From Cryptomeria japonica (lineage: Eukaryota; Streptophyta; Pinopsida; Cupressales; Cupressaceae), in the NCBI RefSeq assembly GCF_030272615.1, contig NC_081413.1:603010709-603074708 (forward strand): 64,000 nt of DNA, read 5' to 3'. Both the position numbers and the translations under genes were made by a program. The first letter of the stretch is position 1. Each line of letters opens with the position of its first letter. The notes under the pieces are model-generated. The model was not told the DNA's origin and ran no database searches. It worked only from the letters and a program-made list of their open reading frames with translations. Shown here piece after piece: positions 44,846 through 56,889 of the stretch.

Positions 44846-45633
44846 TAGTGATCAACAAGATTGGGAGGTGGATGACGTGCTAGATTAGCTTCATTAGCAC
44901 CGTAGTTCCTCTACATCTCTCTCTTTTCTTTCTCTTTTGTGACTATTCCTCTATGTGTATCCCTGTTCTTCTATGTTCCCTAGTAATGTCTACTTGAGGA
45001 TGATGCAAAGTATTGAGATCTCTTTTGGTCTCTTTCATGTTGACTCAATAGACACCTTCTACTCCCTTTCTTCCAAGATAGTTTCCTTTCTTTAGGGAAT
45101 GACGACTATTCTATATATATATATATATAGGATATGATATACATGAGTTATCATACAACATACTGACCTCGAGGAAAGTGAAACTACCTCATGATTAGTG
45201 TTTGTGTTCATTATCCTTGGGTTTATTCCTCAATTGAGGGCTAAATTCTTGCGATAATTCTCTCTCTTTTTGTCTTGGGTGTATCCTACCTTAAAGTAAT
45301 CGCTCCTGATAAGGCGTGTACGATCACTTTAACATGGGGGCATACACTCCGCTCCTATTTTCCTTCTTGATACTCAAAGTTATTTAATGAACTTGGCTTT
45401 ACTTTGTAATTTTTGGTATCCTTTCTTTTCATGATTCATAGTGAGGGAAACCTTGCTACATGCAGTCGTGGTCCTTCCCTCTTGATCTTCCCTTTTACTT
45501 TATCAATCGATGTCGGAAGATGCTTAGTCCACAGGGGGCTTGGTGTATCTTTCCTCCTTGACGTGGTGAAGGTCTTTCAATCTTGTATCCTTGTACTTTA
45601 TCGGTAGTATTGGTGTATGCTTATACTCCCGCT
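44846..45633 (+). other. Element G 3' untranslated part
   Basis: T-rich, no supported gene. Holds an (AT)n run at about 45113-45130. Confidence 0.5.
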
Positions 45634-45648
45634 AAAGTGGGGGCTAAA
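45634..45648 (+). other. Polypurine tract of element G
   Basis: AAAGTGGGGGCTAAA abuts the 3' LTR. Confidence 0.85.
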
Positions 45649-46957
45649 TGTAGCATCATAAAATTGTGACTTTACAATTTTTAACCACATTTGGGTCTTC
45701 ACATTGGCAAAAAAAATCCCTAAGCCTGATTGGAGACTCGAGACATGCTCACACTGCCTGAAGTTTGCATTTCCTCTCACCCCACACTCCCTATTGCTGC
45801 TTCCTATCTTGAATTAGGGTAGGTCAGGGGCATGGTGCCCCTGTCCTCCTAAGACAGGGGCATGGACAAGGGCATGGACAAGGGTGTGGTGCCCCTGTCC
45901 TTTCCCTATTTTGGGCCTCTTCTGATCAAACTTTGCATTTAGAAAGTGGGAAAAGTTTCCCTATGTCGGCCTATGACGAAAAATCAGTCAACTAACCGTA
46001 ATTGGCAAGTATATAAGACACATTTTCCCTTCCTATTTGCAGAAGCGAAAGAAAGGTGAACACGCATTATCGTCATTCAAGCATTCGAACAATCAAGCAT
46101 TCAAGCATTCAAGTATCCTTTCAAGCAATGAGCATGTCAATTCTCCTTTCAAGGATAAGTGTTGCATTCAAGTCAAGGATTCAACCATTGAAGATGAGAT
46201 CTCTTTGATATCCTATTTTGCATATCATTCAAACAATTCTATCAACATTTGAATTGTATACTCTCTTGAGGTGAATTCTATTTCAATCATTTATTTTCAT
46301 TACTTGCAAGTACTTTTTCATCATTTGGTTAATTTCAAAACAGGGGTTTGACCTGAAGGAAAATCCACCATCCCAACAACATTTTCTCTATTTTATGTGT
46401 GTAGGTTGCAGGTGCACAACTGTATTTGCAGATTCAAACTCCATTTTCAGAGGCGGAAAAACCATTTTCGGCGCACAAATTTTTTGGAGGACCGTGTGCA
46501 CTTTCAACATGGTCCCGACAACTTTCACCCAAATTTGCAAGGGAGCTTCATCTCGACCTTTTACTACTAATTCTAGGTGCAAAACTTCATCCGACATTTC
46601 TATCTCAACTTATAATCATTTCTTTGTCACTTTTACACAGTCATAAATCACATAATTGAACCTATCATTTCTATCTGAACTTATAATCATTTCTTTGTCG
46701 CTTTTACACTTAGTCTTAAACAACATAATTCAACCTATTGCATTCCAAAAGAGGGGTTACTTTTACTTTCTAAATTAATTTTCAATTCACTTAGCATTCA
46801 ATCTCTTGAGATTGGATCTAGTGAATTCTCCCCCCTCTTTTAAATGTAATATGTGTGAGAGGTTGAAGAGAATTTTTTGTGAAACTTTCACTCCTTTTCT
46901 TGAGGAGAGAAAAGCTTTCCTCTTGACTTCTCCCTCACCCTTTTTCACTACATTACA
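45649..46957 (+). mobile_element. 3' LTR of element G
   Basis: 1309 bp, TG...CA; collinear with 39080-40345. It has a short duplicated block near 46600-46720 that the 5' LTR lacks. Confidence 0.92.
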
Positions 46958-48318
46958 GTAGGACATAACACATCCCTATCTATATCGAAGAGAAATGTTA
47001 ATTGAAAATGATTATCAATCAGTGACATTATAGTTGGATCCTTTGAAGTCAAACCTGTTGGGTCTGTTGTCTTTAAATTTGTCTGGAAAACTTGGGATTC
47101 AGTGAGGAAATTTATTTCAAACAATGGAATTGTATGGGATAACAAAGAGGTGTTTGGGGAATAGTCCATATGGTTGAATTTGCAACACAATGGGAAATCT
47201 TTGGCTCTACTGTAAGGATGTTCAACCAAAGCTTGGGCCCTTAAGGGTTTGGAGAAGTTTTCAAATATCATCAAAGATGGGGCTCTGCTGAGTTGGAATG
47301 ATATTATGCAAAATTTTAATGTTCCTCCCTCCTAGTTTAATACCTATTAAGTGCTTAAACTAGCTTGTGATTGCCTTGCGCTACCTAAAGATTGTGTGGA
47401 AGATAATCGCATACATATTTCCTATAAATGGCTTGATGGATCCATGCTCTCTAATTACAAATCCAAAGATATCTATAAGTTCATTATTGATAATGAGGAT
47501 GTGTTCTCCCATGCTAACTCTCGTTGGAATTTGACCCTTTCTCCTTCCCAGTGGTGTAGAACCTTTGATTCCTTGTTGAGTATCCCTGTTGAGCCTAAGA
47601 AAAAGATGTTTGTTTGACACCTTATTATTCATAGGTTGTCTACCAACAGGCCTAATGGTGAGGCCAATATCTGTTCATTTTGCCGCCTTCTTGAGTCCGT
47701 CCCTAATATATTTTTGACTATTTTTTTCCAGGGAAGTGGGGATTATTTGGTATACATGTGGGCAAAAATGTTACTATTCAAGATGTTATTACTGTTCATG
47801 TTCAAAGCCTTAAGAAAAACTGCATTGTTTTATGGTCTATCTTGTTTGTTGAAATTATTTGGCTTATTTGAAAGTTTAGAAATGATAATCTATTTAGTGG
47901 TAGGAGTACTAGAATTCTCACCGAGACTCTGAGGAGACTCATCTTTCAAACCATTGATGTGTAGGTCACTATTACCATGAAGCTAGAGAGAAGGAAATTT
48001 AAAAAATGGGTGCAAGAGGGGCAGACAAGGATCTTCACATGGGAAATATTCCATGGATTTTCATGGACCAAGCAAAATAAAGAGAGAACCTTGTTTGAAG
48101 AAGGACTAGCCAACTTTATGAGAGAGCTGAATGAGCATAGAAGGAATGTGGTACAGGGGCATAATCTACCTATTGCACAACCTATTATGCATCCATGTCT
48201 TGACTGCATAATGTGGGGCAAAATACTGTTGTGGAATGATGGACCTCTTGGTTGGATGACATGGATGGAGCAAATAGGAGACTCCAGCTCTCGAGATGGG
48301 GAGATTGAGTTTGAATGA
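46958..48318 (+). pseudogene. LINE F ORF2, C-terminal part after G
   Basis: Resumes LINE F. 47351-47617 (ISYKWLDGSMLSN, HANSRWNLTLSPSQWCRTF, IPVEPKKKMFV) and the run to 47700 (RLSTNRPNGEANICSFCRLLES) fit the zinc-binding zf-RVT region of plant LINEs. 47977-48318 gives a basic C-terminal tail. Frames shift at about 47620 and 47935. Confidence 0.78.
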
Positions 48319-48519
48319 TCTGTCACTTTAAATATTAGATTCTTTTTTTGCATATGCTCTTCATTGTATGGACAACGTAGTTAGATGATATTTCATGTAT
48401 ATTTTGGATCATACTGACGAGTAGTAGGACTTAGTCTGGGTTTGTATATGGACATGGTATAGCGAACTTTTTGACCAACCTCTATTTGTAATAAAACTGC
48501 ATTATATTTAATAGAAAAA
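48319..48519 (+). terminator. LINE F 3' UTR and A-tail
   Basis: Holds AATAAAA at about 48490 and ends in an A run (48515-48520) next to the target duplication. The poly(A) signal reading is inference. Confidence 0.6.
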
Positions 48520-48531
48520 AAATTAGGTGGG
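48520..48531. repeat. Target-site duplication, right, LINE F
   Basis: AAATTAGGTGGG, identical to 34380-34391. Confidence 0.88.
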
Positions 48532-48778
48532 AGTTGTGCCTACTTGAAAAATGCCAAATGCATGATTATGCCAACTCAAGTAAAGAGGAACAAATGGTTA
48601 TGGGGAGGTGGCTAATAAATCCAAAAGAGGGCATGACATTCAACTACCCAAATGTGGGTGTGAATGACACATGTGATTGTAGTATTATGCCACGTGTCAT
48701 CATACTAACCATCCTAATACAACCTAAGTAAGCTTAATAATATGTGGGAAAAATAAATATAAAAAACCTACACTAACA
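48532..48778 (-). mobile_element. 3' LTR of E, proximal part
   Basis: The U3-side end of the LTR; on the minus strand it begins TGTTAGTGTAGG. It matches 61257-61374 up to the point where J cut the other LTR. Confidence 0.82.
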
Positions 48779-48790
48779 CCCCCCCTTAAG
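48779..48790 (-). other. Polypurine tract of E
   Basis: On the minus strand CTTAAGGGGGGG precedes the 3' LTR start. Confidence 0.75.
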
Positions 48791-49349
48791 CATAGCTTAG
48801 GTGGGTGAAAAGATGCAACAATGCAAAGATGGGTCCCAACTACAAGGCCATGTTAGGTACCCATGTACAAAATAATCTCTCAAAAGATTAGAAAGAGAAA
48901 ACCCATAGGACAAAACTCTCCCCCCCCCCCCCAAGAGAGAAGAAGAAGAGATACCATGCAATCCCCCAATGTATAATCTCCTGCATTGTTAGTGAATGCT
49001 TGACACAAGATGCTGTAGATGGTCCAAGATCATTGAACAATATTCCTCCACTTAGGAAGAAATAAAACCAAGGATGAATGTAGGATGCCTTCTCATTCCT
49101 GAAAAGAATAAGTAGGAAGAATGATGAAGATGTATGATCTCTCTACACTCTACTCAAGTGTCCCCATGTTGATGTCAAAATTTTTCATTATCAAATCAGG
49201 TGTTCTAGGACACACTACAGAAGATGACAATCCAAAACCTAGTGGAGATGGATGTAGAACAAAATCTAGAGACAAAGGTATCTCCTCTGAAGATAAAGGT
49301 GCCTCCTCCAATTGCTGCTCAATAGTGGCCATAGTCATGTCAAACTATG
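48791..49349 (-). other. Element E, 3' end of the interior
   Basis: No intact gene. Minus frame 49150-49338 (62 codons, EQQLEEAPLSSEEIPLS) may be a scrap of the E polyprotein. A C14 run lies at about 48920-48933. Confidence 0.4.
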
Positions 49350-50149
49350 AGGGATGATCATGTGGGTAATGATCAAGAGGGTTATAAGGTTCCCCCTCAA
49401 CTTCTAAAGAAGACAAAGTTGTATACAATAAAATTTGGAATGTTAAAATATTGTAAAACCATAAAAGATTCAACCACATAAACCCTAGTCCTATAATCAA
49501 GAATCCACCATACACCAATGAAGAACCCAAATCATGCAAATAACAACAAAATAGGAAAGATTATACCATTCACATGCTTAGTAGGGTTTGATCTCCATTG
49601 TTTCCTATCTCCATTGATCTTTCTTGGTGTGATTGTTCTCAGATTTTATGTGTGCACAAGAGCTCAACAAAGAACATATTGTGGTTGTGAAGTCTCTTGA
49701 TTGCTTGAAGGCTTGATTGCATATGTCATTAGGGTTATGAAAGGATGAATGAATCCTCTTATATAGAGAATACTTTAAAAAATGAAGGGATATGATTAAG
49801 AGGTCAAAGGATAAATGGTCGGCTAGGATTAAAGGGTAGCTCAAGAAAAGGATAAAATATTAGAAAGGTGGTTAGGATAAAATCAAGAGATAAATGACAA
49901 GTGTCATGGGGAAAAAAGCTAGTGAATTCATTAAATAAAGAAAAAAATATTTAATTAAAAGATGAAGTGAAACTAATTAAATAAATAAAATATTTATTTA
50001 ATTTAGGAAAATGATAATTTAAATAAATAATTTTTTTTTTAAAATAGGGAAAGGCTAGAAGAGGCTTAGTGAATTAATTAAATAAATAAAAAATTATTTA
50101 ATTAACAGAAGGCTTAGAATAAAAGTTAGGACAATTCTAGGTGTTTACA
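49350..50149 (-). mobile_element. 3' LTR of element H
   Basis: On the minus strand it begins TGTAAACACCTAGAA. It has a TATA box (CTCTATATAAGAGG, 49755-49768) and an AT-rich U3 with TTTATTTAATTAA words (49920-50105). The low end is approximate. Confidence 0.65.
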
Positions 50150-50165
50150 TTTTTCCCCTCTTTGA
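50150..50165 (-). other. Polypurine tract of element H
   Basis: On the minus strand CAAAGAGGGGAAAAA precedes the LTR. Confidence 0.8.
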
Positions 50166-50485
50166 GACAATGCAACTTGTCGCGTTGGCTAAAAGAAGAT
50201 AAGATAAACTGATACAAAGTTTGCCCCAAGATGGGAGTGATATCCCCCTTGAGTGATTGGATGGAAAAACTTGAAAAAAATTGCAGACAATCTTTTGAAA
50301 AGAAAGAAAGGTTAAAATGGATAAGGATAGAGCGACAGGGTTACGTAGGTGAAAAATGGTCTCAAAAGGGATAAACGAGTAAGAAACAATAACGAGAGGA
50401 AAGAATGACCAATTAGGGTTTCACAACCTATAGATAGAGGCTATAGGAAAAAACATCCTCATTTGCATCCACAACATTTGAGAGA

Positions 50486-52008
50486 TGAAAGCGTAGAGCA
50501 CTTAGAGAGCTTAGAAGAGCAGTCAATGGTCAGGAGATCATGGCAGTCAGACTACATAGATTTGATCACGTTCAACGGTTCCAGTGGTCGATTGACATGG
50601 GCAAGTTGGTATGTACCTCAAACTTGCTCAATCATTTAGCATTTATGATGCAATTATTAGGCTAGATAGGTAGATTGAACAAAACACAAAATTAGTGTAT
50701 AGATAGAAAAATACGTCTAGGTATCTTTAGGGCGCGTTTGTGGCGCACAAAAGCATATGAGTCTTGTATGACTATGTTTATGAATGTAATCACATTCACA
50801 TCATGTATGTGCACGTCTATGTCCTCAAGCTGTGTCTAGGTTATAAAGGCGCATGCGTGTAGATTAGTGTCACATCTACATTGGGAAAACATGTTTAGGT
50901 AGTGTAAAATTGCATTTATGCAGTAAAGGTGCGTATATGATAAATATAACCACGTCTATGTCCCAAAAGGCCAAAATTGATAGGTATGTGATAGACATCA
51001 ATTGTCAATTGGATAAGCTGTCGGGAGGATTCACTCAGGAAGGTACCCTAGCTAGGACAAGCTAGGACTAGGACTGGAATCAACAACCATGTGATAAACA
51101 TGCATCGCCAATTGGATAAACTGTTGAGAGGATACACTCAAATAGGTGCCCCTAGGCAGGTAGGATGCTAAGAAAATTTAGGATAAGTTGTCAAATTGAT
51201 AAAATCCGGTGAGTTCTCTAGCAAAAATATGATCAAGTGCAATGTGATAAACATATACACTAGCATGTAGTGCCATGTGATAAACATAATAAGTGGGATA
51301 AATGAGTGCCATGTGATAGACATAAGCACTAGGATAAATCTTGATGACCAGTACCATGTGATAAACATAAGCACCACTAGGCTAGGATACGATAAACAAC
51401 ACTGTGATAAAAATGAGTACTACTAGGATTGACATGATTGACTTGGTTCATTGCAGAATATCTAGGACAGATAGAGTCATGAGAGAGATTCCCTATGACA
51501 AAATGGCTACGACTAGACTTGACTACTGAGGATCATGAGGTGATCGAGGCCATAGGGTTGAGACATATTATGTACATGCTTGCGATTCAGATGAACATAG
51601 GATTGCTGACTTCTCTTGCAAAAAGGTGGTACTCAGATATATGCTCATTTCATTTTCCGATGGGTGAGATGTCTGTCACTTTCAAGGATGTTTATCGGAT
51701 TTTGAGGATTCCTATCACAAGGGAACTAGTGGTATATGAATGAGAGGGAGATGTGGATGCACTGAAACAAGTCTTTGGAGACCCAAAATTAGAGCTGAAA
51801 TGAGGACACCTGAGCTGGGAGGTGATGTACACCAATGGACATACATTGGTTGTAGTGGTGGGAGGGGTTATCAGTGGGTTCTTATGTCCTGACTATTGGC
51901 ATTTGGCATAACTGATGTAGAATGAGATGATGCAGGTGATGCAGTTAAAGACTGATGATTGCATCAGTAGAGGATATAAAACTATTTGTGATGAAGAGAT
52001 TGAGATTT
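50486..52008 (+). pseudogene. Antisense plant-mobile-domain ORF of H, first part
   Basis: Runs against the H integrase, between pol and the 3' LTR, the place where Tat-group elements carry an antisense extra ORF of plant-mobile-domain type (known from the literature). A possible exon 1 (50524-50611) ends LTWAS before GTATGT; an acceptor TTCATTGCAG lies at 51448-51457. Frame 51495-51743 is typical of the domain: EVIEAIGLRHIMYMLAIQMN, LAKRWYSDICSFHFPMGE, VTFKDVYRILRIPITRELVVY. It continues with stops to about 51985. Splicing is inference. Confidence 0.65.
50600..51440 (+). repeat. Degenerate repeats in the putative intron of the antisense ORF
   Basis: Two copies of a block CAATTGGATAA(G/A)CTGT with GAGGAT(T/A)CACTCA (51003-51045 and 51108-51145), and about five copies of ATGTGATAAACAT(A) with neighbours AAGCACTAGG (51235-51420). 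Also repeated CACGTCTATGTC words (50810-50960). Confidence 0.7.
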
Positions 52009-52884
52009 TGTGATTAGATGACTTGATCAATTATTTGTGTTGTCATTGATGACAACTGATGTCAAATGATGATTACTGATGTTCCTGATGTTTTGCTTTG
52101 TCATCTAAGTGATTTGGTTTACTGGAAGATAGGGTTTACCGACAAAGAACAAAAGTATGTGAAATAGGACTTTAACCAATAAAGTAGAGATGTTTTGGTT
52201 GAATTGGGCGATCGATGATGATTGGTGATTTGCGGTTTGGAATGTGAGCTTGTATCATGGAAAGGAGTATCTGACCAGAACTGGAACTTGTGATGACTAC
52301 TAGAAGGCTTGTTTCTAATTTTTGATGAAGTTTTGCTAAGGTTTTAGTAGGGTTTAATGACCGGTGAAGAAATCATCAAACCGGTAATGATTTTTGTTAT
52401 GGCGGTGATTGACGATGAGTCTACATGAAGGTGGTAACATGACATAACCCGCGTGAAATGTTTGATTGTTGTTTTGGTACGATTCAAGGAAGAATTTATT
52501 GGGAAACAACGAAACTCTTAGTGGAGTGTTTTGAGGTTTTGACTTTGGTACATATCAGATTTTCGTGATGGGTTTCGATCAACCAACGGTTGATATTGCA
52601 TTGTAATTTTATGTAATGATTTGTATATTTATCTAAGATGATCTCTTATGATTTGTATTGTAGTTTCATGATGTAATTAGGGTTTAGTGACCGACCTAGT
52701 TGAGATGGCTATTTAGGATGGCACAATTGATGCTTATTGTGTTGGTGGTCTTAAGAGAATGTGTTGAGCTGTCCAAGAGAAGTGTGAGATTTGCCTGAGA
52801 GTTGCAGAGTCTTGAGAAACACTGGATCTGATCTAGCAAGATGAGAAGTGCCAGTAACATATCACTTTTTCACTATTGATCCCT

Positions 52885-53140
52885 AACAGTTGCAGTAGGT
52901 TAAATCCCTTAACCGGGTAGGTCCTAATAGGCCTTAAACATTTAAGTCCCCTAATAGGGTAGCTCTCAAAAAGAGTGGTAAATCATCTCACGAGGTTGAT
53001 CCTAACAGATCATCAAGCTCCTAACCAGGCTGCTAGGAAAATCCCTTAACCGGGTGACTCCTAACAGGGTTTGCTCCTAATAGGGTGTATTGTAAGCTCC
53101 TATCATTGCTAAGATCCTAACATCACTAAGCTCCTAACAT
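52885..53140 (+). repeat. Array of CTCCTAACAGGGT-like words
   Basis: Ten or more degenerate copies of (C)TCCTAA(C/T)(A)(G)GG(T) or CTTAACCGGGT, spaced 15-30 bp. The same kind of array is in LTR K at 63805-63990. Confidence 0.75.
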
Positions 53141-53334
53141 GGCGTACTTCAAAAGAGTACAAATATTTGTGGGTGCCAACTCCCACTATGGTTTTTCCCT
53201 ATTTGGGTTTCCACATCAAGAATTATGGTGTTCATGTGATGTTCTTGTTTATGTTACATTTCATGCACTATTTTTGAGTACACCGGTTATGATGTTTTAT
53301 CAGAGGTTTATCAAAGGTTATTGATACTGATAAG

Positions 53335-53545
53335 AGTTGGTAGATAAAGTGTTTGATATGATAGATGAGGGTAATGAGTTGGTAAATGATCAAATTTATA
53401 TGATTGCTTAAGTGGTGAAAGAACTGATAGATGTGGTAAATGATTTGATTAGTGTGTTAGCAAATGTGATAAAGAGGTTGTTAGATCTGATAAAAGACGT
53501 TGAGATATTTGATAAATGATTTCAGATCTGATATAAGTTTGTTTT
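53335..53545 (+). repeat. GATAAA/GATTTG-rich degenerate repeat
   Basis: Words such as TGATAGATG, GGTAAATGAT, TGATAAA recur about every 12-18 bp near the end of LTR I. Low complexity, no gene. Confidence 0.6.
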
Positions 53546-53623
53546 TAGCTTAATCTTGTAAGTTGGTATTAATACTGATTCACCCCCCCTCTCAGTATTA
53601 ATCAGATCCTCATAGGATTAACA

Positions 53624-55060
53624 CCGAGAAGGCTACTCGTGGATTGGCTATTGGATGGAGCAGAGCATTAGAGATTTTGGTGACACAAAGGACCAGGTTC
53701 GCTTGGGGATCATTGCATATTGGTGCATCTGTACCATGAGTTGTATTAGTTTGTATACCTCAGTGGTTGTAGGTTAGGATGTGGGGTTACATTTCTATGG
53801 GTGTGGGCTCATGAGCATATACTAGTGACTAGGCCTATTCACTTCAGATCTAAGGGTTATGGACAAGCTTATGTACATATATATGACATAATTACTTCCC
53901 AACCATGAATTGGGAAGTTAGAGTATTGGCGGAGGGTCATTGAGGACATTGATAATGTGATATGGAGACCTTATTTAGATTGTGAGGTATGGGTAGAGGA
54001 TGATAGAGAGTTAACTTTTTGTTTCTGCAACATGTATCCGATAGGGAGGATACCTTACATTTTAGATAGATATTTACCAGATAGGGTGTCCAAGCAGCTC
54101 AATAAAGTACATTAGATGCCTCGGTGTTTAGGTGAGTTTTCTTGGATTGTACACTATGAACCCATACTATCATATGATGTTGTTGTGACACATTTTTAGG
54201 AGATGGTGTTGATGGCATAGGAATTAATAATGAATATAGAAGATGCAAGGATGATGGTTGAGTATGAGGCCTATTTTGCTGCACATCTATTTTCATGATT
54301 GACAGAGCAGAGAGAGCCAACACTAGGATTGGACAAGGAGGATGACGATGATGAGGATGTAGGTCATAGACAAAAGGAGATGGGGGAGAGGGGGAGAAAG
54401 GAGGGTAGTGAGAGGCAGAGGAGGTGGAGTTGAGGAGAGACAACCACCATAGGGTTCCAGATAGGGATAGGGCAGCGATGACATGCCACCGAGGCCACAT
54501 AGGGGCAAAGGTGGACAACCTCTATAGATTGCAGCCCAAGTATAGGGACATGCATAGGTATAGGGACATGATTCCCCTAGACAAGAGAGAGCTGAGGGAC
54601 CAATAGAGGAAGAAGATGAAGATGAGGAGGATGAGCTCACCATTATTAGAGAGCTCACACAGGGCCATGCTGATGAGAATGATGATCTCGAGAGAGTTGA
54701 CTCAATTGAGACGAGAGCTGTAGGAGGCCAGAGATGAGAAAGAAAGGACCATTGAGCGGTACATAGTGATAAGAAAAGCATTCGAGTGGCCAAAACCACA
54801 TAGCAGGGAGACATAATATCTGGCTATGCCTATTGCATCAAGGCAGTAAAGGAGATCAGCTACTGGAGGAGCTTATATGAGGTAGTTGTGCCACCTCATC
54901 TCAAGGATGGGAGCTATCAACGGGCGTCTCGATCCACCACTATAGGACGAGACATATAGAGGGCATTGAGTGGTGGAGTACCACCACCACCACCACCACA
55001 ACCACCAGGAAGAGGCCGATGAGATGATCCATGGGCCAGACCTTCAGGGGCTCAAATTTC
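53624..55060 (+). pseudogene. Antisense plant-mobile-domain ORF of H, second part
   Basis: Resumes after LTR I: RGLAIGWSRALEILVTQRTR and FAWGSLHIG at 53635-53730; then LGKLEYWRRVIEDIDNVIWR near 53920-53985 and DCEVWVEDDRELTFCFCNMY near 53980-54040, matching the C-terminal half of mobile-domain proteins. From 54330 it is Asp/Glu-rich (DDDDED), then a coiled-coil-like acidic part (54600-54780), an EISYWRSLYEVVVPPHL run near 54850-54895, and a Pro-His run PPPPPQPPG near 54985. Many stops. Minus-strand frames over 54099-54814 (Ser/Pro/Leu-rich) are shadows. Confidence 0.7.
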
Positions 55061-56340
55061 ATCAAGGCTTATCAAATCTGAGCAAGGGAATTCATCATAT
55101 CTCTTTTGGGTCCTTTTTGTATCAGTTTAATATGATGATGTAGACACTTTCAAGTGATTTTGTAGTCATATGATTTTTGACATCGTTGTATCACGACACT
55201 TTATTATTAATATGTATGAGATGATATATCCTGGCGACATTTATATACATGTATGATTCTATGTGATGCATTTACATGTGATGTTATGCTTCTATGTTCT
55301 TATAATGTCTATTATGATGATGCATAATGCTTCTTATATGATCTATGATACATGTGATGTTGATGATTTTATGTTGTGATGCATGATGCAATGCTTATAA
55401 AATGCATAGATGATTTTGTTCTTTTTTTATGTTTATGTTATGCATGGCGATGATGTAATGCAAATGTTTTATGACTAGGATGACATATGATAAATGCAAA
55501 ATGATAATTATGTTTATAAGTGGTGCGTGCTCATATGTACATGTTCATGATATATGCAGTATGGATGCAAATATTATTTCTATGATGTGCATGATGCAAA
55601 CTAACATGTGATAATGCAGATGGATACTACATGAGAGGCATATATTTTTGGTATGATTATACTCTGTCATGTGATTCTGGTCTACATGGACTTAGGAAGG
55701 GATGATGGAGGACAAATGAGAAAGAGGGATGGAAGGTAGAAGATATGGAGTCGAATCAGTTTCTTGTGTTATTATCATCATTGAGCTTTATTATGACAAA
55801 TGTATTATGACCATCCAAATATATGTTCGACCTAGATAGTCTTCATATCATTTTCATGGAGACTAGAAAATCACAGACAAGGAATGCCTCAATTCACACT
55901 AGACTCACAATGTCCTCATATCTTTGGATGAGCCATAGTATTAGTAAGAGACAATCCACAAACAAAAAAATAGGTGAACATACCCCATCCTCGCCTTTCT
56001 AGTCAAAGACATTTTTGGAGATAGAATCTATAGTTAGAGACATCTTGGAAAAGCTAAAAGACATGTCACCGCAAAAGATAAAATCAAAATAAAATCAAAG
56101 ACTTAACACCAAGATACAATGAAATCCTCAAGTTATAAGTGTTTCTTGCCACATATGTTAACATTTTTGATCTGGTTATAATGCTATCATCCCAATAAAT
56201 TATAGATAATGCTGAAAAATCCTACTCTAGTCAAAGTTTGTCGAAAGATTGATTTGTTGAAAGTTCACTGTTGTTTGTATCTCATCTAAAACTGACATAC
56301 TCCATGAAACTGATACTTTATTGTAGAGAAGAGCGAAAAA
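55061..56340. other. Gene-free stretch with ATGATGCAT-rich DNA
   Basis: No supported gene. 55220-55620 is dominated by degenerate ATGATGCA/CATGTGATG words; the rest is plain AT-rich sequence between the antisense ORF and the H integrase. Confidence 0.6.
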
Positions 56341-56889
56341 TTTATTGTGGATCAATAAAGTAGGTGATCTTTTATTGCAGATTATGCACAAAAAGAAGGA
56401 ATGAATGAAAAGATGATGCTCCTCAAAACATGTGATGTCAAGAAATCCATTCTCATCACTAGGTTTAGGATTTTCCCATTATAGATAGGACCTGATTTAT
56501 TATGGGTGAAAGAAAAGGAATGGAAAGATTTTATTATGAAATGGCAAACTAATCTTAGGTAGATAAATAACAAGCCATGATGGGAATGGGCAAATTTTAT
56601 TATAGAATGAAAGGCTGTGAGTGTGTGTAAAGTAAAAAGGCGAAACTGAATCTTGAAGGAGGGAGGAGCAAAAGTCTCTACACATGGCATGAGTAACCCG
56701 ATTTTCACCATGGTACTTGCTCAGGGTGCCATCAAAGTGGTTTTCATTGTTGGATGAATTTTTTTCTCTACTTTTTTTTTTTGATTTTTCAATTTTTTTA
56801 ATTGTGTCACAAGGCGCTTGTTTGCTAGGTTTTCACCAAAGTGCCAATTTTTTTTTTGTATTTTTGTATTTTTGATTAGGATACTTTGA
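56341..56889 (-). other. Downstream end of the H pol frame
   Basis: After the integrase the minus frame continues as KTTLMAP and MVKIGLLMPCVETFAPPS, a tail often seen after gypsy integrases, then no gene. Contains long T and A runs (56770-56860). Confidence 0.45.

Larger units (their letters stand above)
39080..46957 (+). mobile_element. Element G: LTR element with gag and protease only
   Basis: 7878 bp, LTRs of 1266 and 1309 bp with TGTAG...TTACA termini, primer site, long leader, gag, protease-like domain, a Pro-rich 3' frame, and a polypurine tract. There is no RT, RNase H or integrase, so it fits the class of non-autonomous gypsy elements that keep gag. It is inserted in LINE F ORF2. Confidence 0.92.
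34392..48519 (+). mobile_element. Element F: L1-type LINE, split by element G
   Basis: Flanked by a 12-bp duplication and ending in an A run, the marks of target-primed reverse transcription. Without G it is about 6.2 kb. It has ORF1 with a CCHC knuckle, and ORF2 with endonuclease, RT and a C-terminal zinc region, so it was near full length on arrival. Many stops make it inactive now. It sits in the 3' LTR of E. Confidence 0.92.
52009..53623 (+). mobile_element. Element I: LTR inside the antisense ORF
   Basis: About 1.6 kb, TGTGATTAG to GGATTAACA. It starts with words seen at the J LTR start (GTTGTCATTGATGAC near 52039) and ends TTCACCCCCCCTCTCAGT before the terminus. It also shares the AACTCCCACTATGGTTTTTC word with the J LTR (reverse). 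Right of it the mobile-domain frame resumes. I found no target duplication, so the borders may be off by tens of bases; a solo LTR is the simplest reading. Confidence 0.6.

Noticed and set aside
54099-54814. Long minus-strand frames rich in Ser, Pro and Leu
   Set aside because: They mirror the Asp/Glu-rich plus-strand mobile-domain ORF and have only low-complexity content.
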